Assembly: GCF_001761465.1 (NCBI RefSeq)
Contig: NZ_CP017479.1
Coordinates: 1,612,001 to 1,676,000, forward strand
Length of the DNA: 64,000 nt
Source: Flavobacterium gilvum
Lineage (GTDB): Bacteria > Bacteroidota > Bacteroidia > Flavobacteriales > Flavobacteriaceae
Reading direction: 5' to 3'
Positions within the stretch are counted from its first letter, which is position 1, and every line of letters begins with the position of its first letter. The notes beneath the pieces were generated by a model, which was not told where the DNA came from, made no database searches, and worked only from the letters and a program-made list of their open reading frames with translations. The position numbers were made by a program, and so were the translations under genes. Shown piece after piece: positions 61,649 to 64,000 of the stretch.

Positions 61649-62623
61649 ATGAATAAAATAAGTGTAAAATTATTTTTGTTATCGATGGTTGGCAGTTTGC
61701 TTTTTATGTCCTGTGATAAAAAAAGCAAAGTTGAAAAAGCTATCGAAGAAACACCGGTTGATGCGGTGAAGGTGGAGCGATTTGATAAAGAATTCTTTGA
61801 AACATCTCCGAAGGATTTGTCAAAATTAAAAAAGAAATATCCTTATTTTTTCTCGCCAAAAATCGATGATACGGTTTGGACTAACAAAATGGAAGCTCCA
61901 ATTTGGAGAGAAGTGTATGCCGAAGTTCAAAAAAAATATCCGAACACTGAAGGAATTCAAAGCGAGGTTGAAACCTTGGTTCAGCACATGAAATATTATT
62001 TTCCAAAGACCAAAACGCCGAAAGTGATTACTTTGATTTCGGATATGGATTATAATAATAAAGCAATTTATGCCGATTCATTGGTTTTGATTTCATTAGA
62101 ATTATATTTAGGAAAAGAACATAAGTTTTATACTTTTCCAAAATATTTGAAGCAGAATTTTGAACTAAGACAAATGATGCCAGATGTTGTAAAGAGTTTT
62201 GCATTTAGGGAAATTGCTCCACCAACAGATAAGAATTTGTTGTCACAAATGATTTATTTCGGGAAAGAACTTTACCTAAAAGATCTTTTACTGCCGGAAT
62301 ATTCAGATGCCGAAAAAATGGGATATACTCCGGAACAAATTGTTTGGTGTCAGGAAAACGAAAGTTATATTTGGCGTTACTTTATTGAAAAAGAATTGCT
62401 TTTTAGTGACGAGCAAAAGTTAAATTCGCGTTTTATTGATGTAGCTCCCTTTTCAAAATTTTATTTAGAAATAGACAATGAGTCGCCTGGGCAAGTTGGC
62501 TCATGGATTGGCTGGCAAATTGTTAGATCCTATATGGAAAATAATGACACCAAGGTAGATCAAATGTTAAAGATGGATGCCAAAGAAATATTCGAAAAAT
62601 CAAAATACAAACCCAAGAAATAA
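61649..62623 (+). CDS. gldB: Gliding motility lipoprotein GldB
   Basis: 324 residues with a lipoprotein signal (MNKISVKLFLLSMVGSLLFMSC, Cys22). GldB is needed for gliding in Flavobacterium. Family landmarks are VERFDKEFFETSPKDLSKLKKKYPYFF, YLGKEHKFYTFPKYLKQNFE and ESPGQVGSWIGWQIVRSYMENN near the end. The pair gldB-gldC is conserved in the genus. Its stop overlaps the gldC start by one base (TAATG). Confidence 0.95.
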   Translation: MNKISVKLFLLSMVGSLLFMSCDKKSKVEKAIEETPVDAVKVERFDKEFFETSPKDLSKLKKKYPYFFSPKIDDTVWTNKMEAPIWREVYAEVQKKYPNTEGIQSEVETLVQHMKYYFPKTKTPKVITLISDMDYNNKAIYADSLVLISLELYLGKEHKFYTFPKYLKQNFELRQMMPDVVKSFAFREIAPPTDKNLLSQMIYFGKELYLKDLLLPEYSDAEKMGYTPEQIVWCQENESYIWRYFIEKELLFSDEQKLNSRFIDVAPFSKFYLEIDNESPGQVGSWIGWQIVRSYMENNDTKVDQMLKMDAKEIFEKSKYKPKK

Positions 62624-62958
62624 TGTCAGATAACAATACTTCAGAAATAAAATTTTTAGTCGAATTAGACGAAAACCGTGTGCCGGAAAAACTTTTTTGG
62701 ACAGCACAAGACGGCGGAGTGCAACAATCCGAAACTAAAGCGATTATGCTTAATGTTTGGGACAGCAAAGCCAAGGAAAGCATGCGTATCGATTTGTGGA
62801 CAAAAGATATGCCTGTTGATGAAATGAAAATTTTCTTTCACCAAACATTAGTGTCTATGGCCGAAACTTTTAGAAGAGCCACAAATGATGAAAAAATGTC
62901 GGATACGATGTTGGACTTCTGTGATTATTTTGCCGAGAAATTAGATTTGAAACAATAA
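62623..62958 (+). CDS. gldC: Gliding motility protein GldC
   Basis: 111 residues, cytoplasmic, no signal peptide. GldC improves gliding but is not essential in F. johnsoniae. Signature stretches are VELDENRVPEKLFWTAQDGG, KAIMLNVWDSKAKESMRIDLWTKDMPVDEM and MLDFCDYFAEKLDLKQ. Translationally coupled to gldB; ends in a terminator whose stem reaches into the next, convergent gene. Confidence 0.95.
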   Translation: MSDNNTSEIKFLVELDENRVPEKLFWTAQDGGVQQSETKAIMLNVWDSKAKESMRIDLWTKDMPVDEMKIFFHQTLVSMAETFRRATNDEKMSDTMLDFCDYFAEKLDLKQ

Positions 62959-62960
62959 AG

Positions 62961-62987
62961 AAAAGCGGTCAAATGGCCGCTTTTTTT
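62961..62987 (+). terminator. Terminator of gldBC
   Basis: AAAAGCGG (62961-62968) pairs with CCGCTTTT (62977-62984) around an 8-base loop, followed by T. It overlaps the last codons and stop of the convergent gene at 62969-63304. Confidence 0.85.
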
Positions 62988-63304
62988 AGGTATATAATTG
63001 TTTGGATATCTTTTGTAATGGTATTCGGGATTTTTATGATTTCTATAGTGAAAGATTTTAGGTTTTCAATTTTATTTATTGTGTCGGCTGGGAAAAATTT
63101 ACCGTTGTAGTAAACAAAATTTTTTTTGCCGTAATTTTTAGTTGCTAATGCCGATTGTACAGATGAATCATTTAAGTCAATAATATCTTTTCCACTATTG
63201 GTTTTAATATCTTTTTTAATGATTTTAGAAGTTTCCTTTTCTTGGCTGTAAGACAAATTTATTATTAGTAAAAAAAGAAAGATTAATGCTTTTTTTGGAG
63301 TCAT
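62969..63304 (-). CDS. Small secreted protein of unknown function
   Basis: 111 residues with a signal peptide (MTPKKALIFLFLLIINLSYSQ). The mature part is Lys-rich and without cysteines (SKIIKKDIKTNSGKDIIDLNDSSVQ, NFVYYNGKFFPADTINKIE). The last codons (LKKAAI and stop) lie inside the gldC terminator. No family recognised. It is well placed upstream of engB in the same direction; the signal peptide supports a real gene. Confidence 0.7.
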   Translation of the reverse strand: MTPKKALIFLFLLIINLSYSQEKETSKIIKKDIKTNSGKDIIDLNDSSVQSALATKNYGKKNFVYYNGKFFPADTINKIENLKSFTIEIIKIPNTITKDIQTIIYLKKAAI

Positions 63305-63359
63305 AAGAATCTGTATTTTAGGTTTGTACCCAAATATAATTAAATAATCCAGAACAAGA

Positions 63360-63974
63360 TTAATTTCCTCCTTTAAAAATCTCTTGGTTTACTTCTTCTA
63401 TATAACTTAATAATTCTTCTTTCCCTAAAGCTTCTGTCGATGAAGTGACAAAGTAAGGTGGCATTTCGGCCCAGTTGTTGGCAAACATTTGTTTTTTGTA
63501 AGCCGCGATATGAGAGCTTATTTTTACTTTACTGATTTTATCGGCTTTCGTAAAAATAATACAAAACGGAATTTCGCTTTCTCCCATATAAGTCATGAAT
63601 TCAATATCGATTTTTTGTGCTTCGTGACGAATGTCTATTAGAACAAAAGCGCAAGCCAACTGTTCTCTTTTTTCAAAATAATCAGTGATAAACTGCTGAA
63701 AGATAGACTTTGTTTTTTTTGAAACTTTGGCATAACCGTATCCTGGTAAATCAACAAGAAACCAGTTGTTGTTTATTAAAAAATGATTAATCAGTTGGGT
63801 TTTACCTGGTTTTCCCGAAGTTTTTGCCAAATTTTTATGATTGGTCAACATGTTGATCAAAGAGGATTTTCCAACATTGGAACGACCAATAAAAGCATAT
63901 TCAGGCAAAAAATCCTTTGGACATTTGCTTACGTCTGAGTTGCTTATTACGAATTCGGCGGTATTAATTTTCAT
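63360..63974 (-). CDS. engB: Ribosome biogenesis GTPase EngB (YsxC/YihA)
   Basis: 204 residues. The GTP-binding motifs are GRSNVGKSSLINML (G1, 31-44), DLPGYGYA (G3) and FTKADKIS (G4), with FVTSSTEALGK as G5. EngB assists 50S subunit assembly. The N-terminus MKINTAEFVISNSDVSKCPKD is typical. The possible end of an upstream gene overlaps its start by a few codons. Confidence 0.95.
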   Translation of the reverse strand: MKINTAEFVISNSDVSKCPKDFLPEYAFIGRSNVGKSSLINMLTNHKNLAKTSGKPGKTQLINHFLINNNWFLVDLPGYGYAKVSKKTKSIFQQFITDYFEKREQLACAFVLIDIRHEAQKIDIEFMTYMGESEIPFCIIFTKADKISKVKISSHIAAYKKQMFANNWAEMPPYFVTSSTEALGKEELLSYIEEVNQEIFKGGN

Positions 63975-64000
63975 TGTCTTGAGTGTAAAATTCCTCTATT
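63964..64000 (-). CDS. Possible 3' end of a gene upstream of engB, cut by the window edge
   Basis: Reading leftward from the window edge in the frame offset from engB gives IEEFYTQDNEN followed by TAA at 63966-63964, overlapping the first engB codons. This fits the tight spacing common here, and an alpha/beta hydrolase often precedes engB in this genus, which I cannot check. Another frame is also open over this stretch, so the evidence is slim. Confidence 0.35.
   Translation of the reverse strand, partial: IEEFYTQDNEN

Overview
The window is chromosomal DNA of a Flavobacterium-like member of the Flavobacteriaceae (Bacteroidota). The evidence is the low GC content, promoters of the Bacteroidota type (a -33 TTG and a -7 TAnnTTTG), no Shine-Dalgarno sequences, the gliding motility pair gldB-gldC, a type IX secretion plug protein, and many families typical of this group (DUF5916, DUF6370, DUF6702, DUF983). 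I see no rRNA, CRISPR array, insertion sequence, phage or plasmid gene. The window looks like ordinary core chromosome with a few lineage-specific clusters.

Layout. 1-5.1 kb: cell-surface sugar and lipid genes (waaA, a DegT-type aminotransferase, galE, fabD). 5.2-10.2 kb: a redox/stress island with a cytoplasmic YceI, a sugar O-acetyltransferase, an operon of GNAT, OsmC and YjdI-type iron-sulfur proteins, a pirin, a Crp/Fnr regulator coupled to a small Cys-rich secreted protein (DUF6370), and a DUF983 protein. 10.2-25 kb: housekeeping and metabolism (AraC regulator, aminotransferase, desaturase, rsmG, pruA, apaG, T9SS plug, SNF2 helicase, methyltransferase, map, DUF445). 25 kb: two identical tRNA-Gly(UCC) genes. 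25.6-33 kb: two convergent L,D-transpeptidases, a DUF5916 outer-membrane protein, gpmI and pepE. 33.3-38.7 kb: three tandem paralogous secreted proteins, DUF6702 and an M1 peptidase. 38.8-40.6 kb: tatA, a PAP2 phosphatase and an O-methyltransferase. 40.7-46.6 kb: a three-gene cassette (YceI, outer-membrane barrel, YceI-like) present twice in tandem. 47.2-50.6 kb: rlmN, a lipoprotein and a polyprenyl synthase. 50.7-57.9 kb: an ECF sigma factor, a probable anti-sigma factor, a coiled-coil/barrel protein and two large TlpA-type thioredoxin proteins. 58-64 kb: dnaG, an orphan response regulator, nadE, gldB-gldC and engB. Both ends of the window cut genes.

The most interesting signal is regulatory. 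The cytoplasmic yceI and the pirin gene share a 16-bp palindrome (CTTAATCTAGATTAAG and a one-base variant) exactly 22 bp upstream of their -7 boxes, where the -33 element is missing. This centres it near -41, the class II activator position of the Crp/Fnr family, and a Crp/Fnr gene lies next to the pirin gene. The second copy of the YceI/outer-membrane cassette has a different, Fnr-like palindrome (ATGAT-N4-ATCAT) at almost the same distance from its -7 box. Together this suggests YceI-centred envelope/redox regulons controlled by Crp/Fnr-type activators.

Other notable points are a DnaG primase in which all four zinc ligands are replaced, a structured element resembling the Flavo-1 RNA class, and many dispersed intergenic hairpins built from short repeated words, some occurring as near-identical pairs at distant loci. 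Identity values and spacings were counted by eye; no database search was run.
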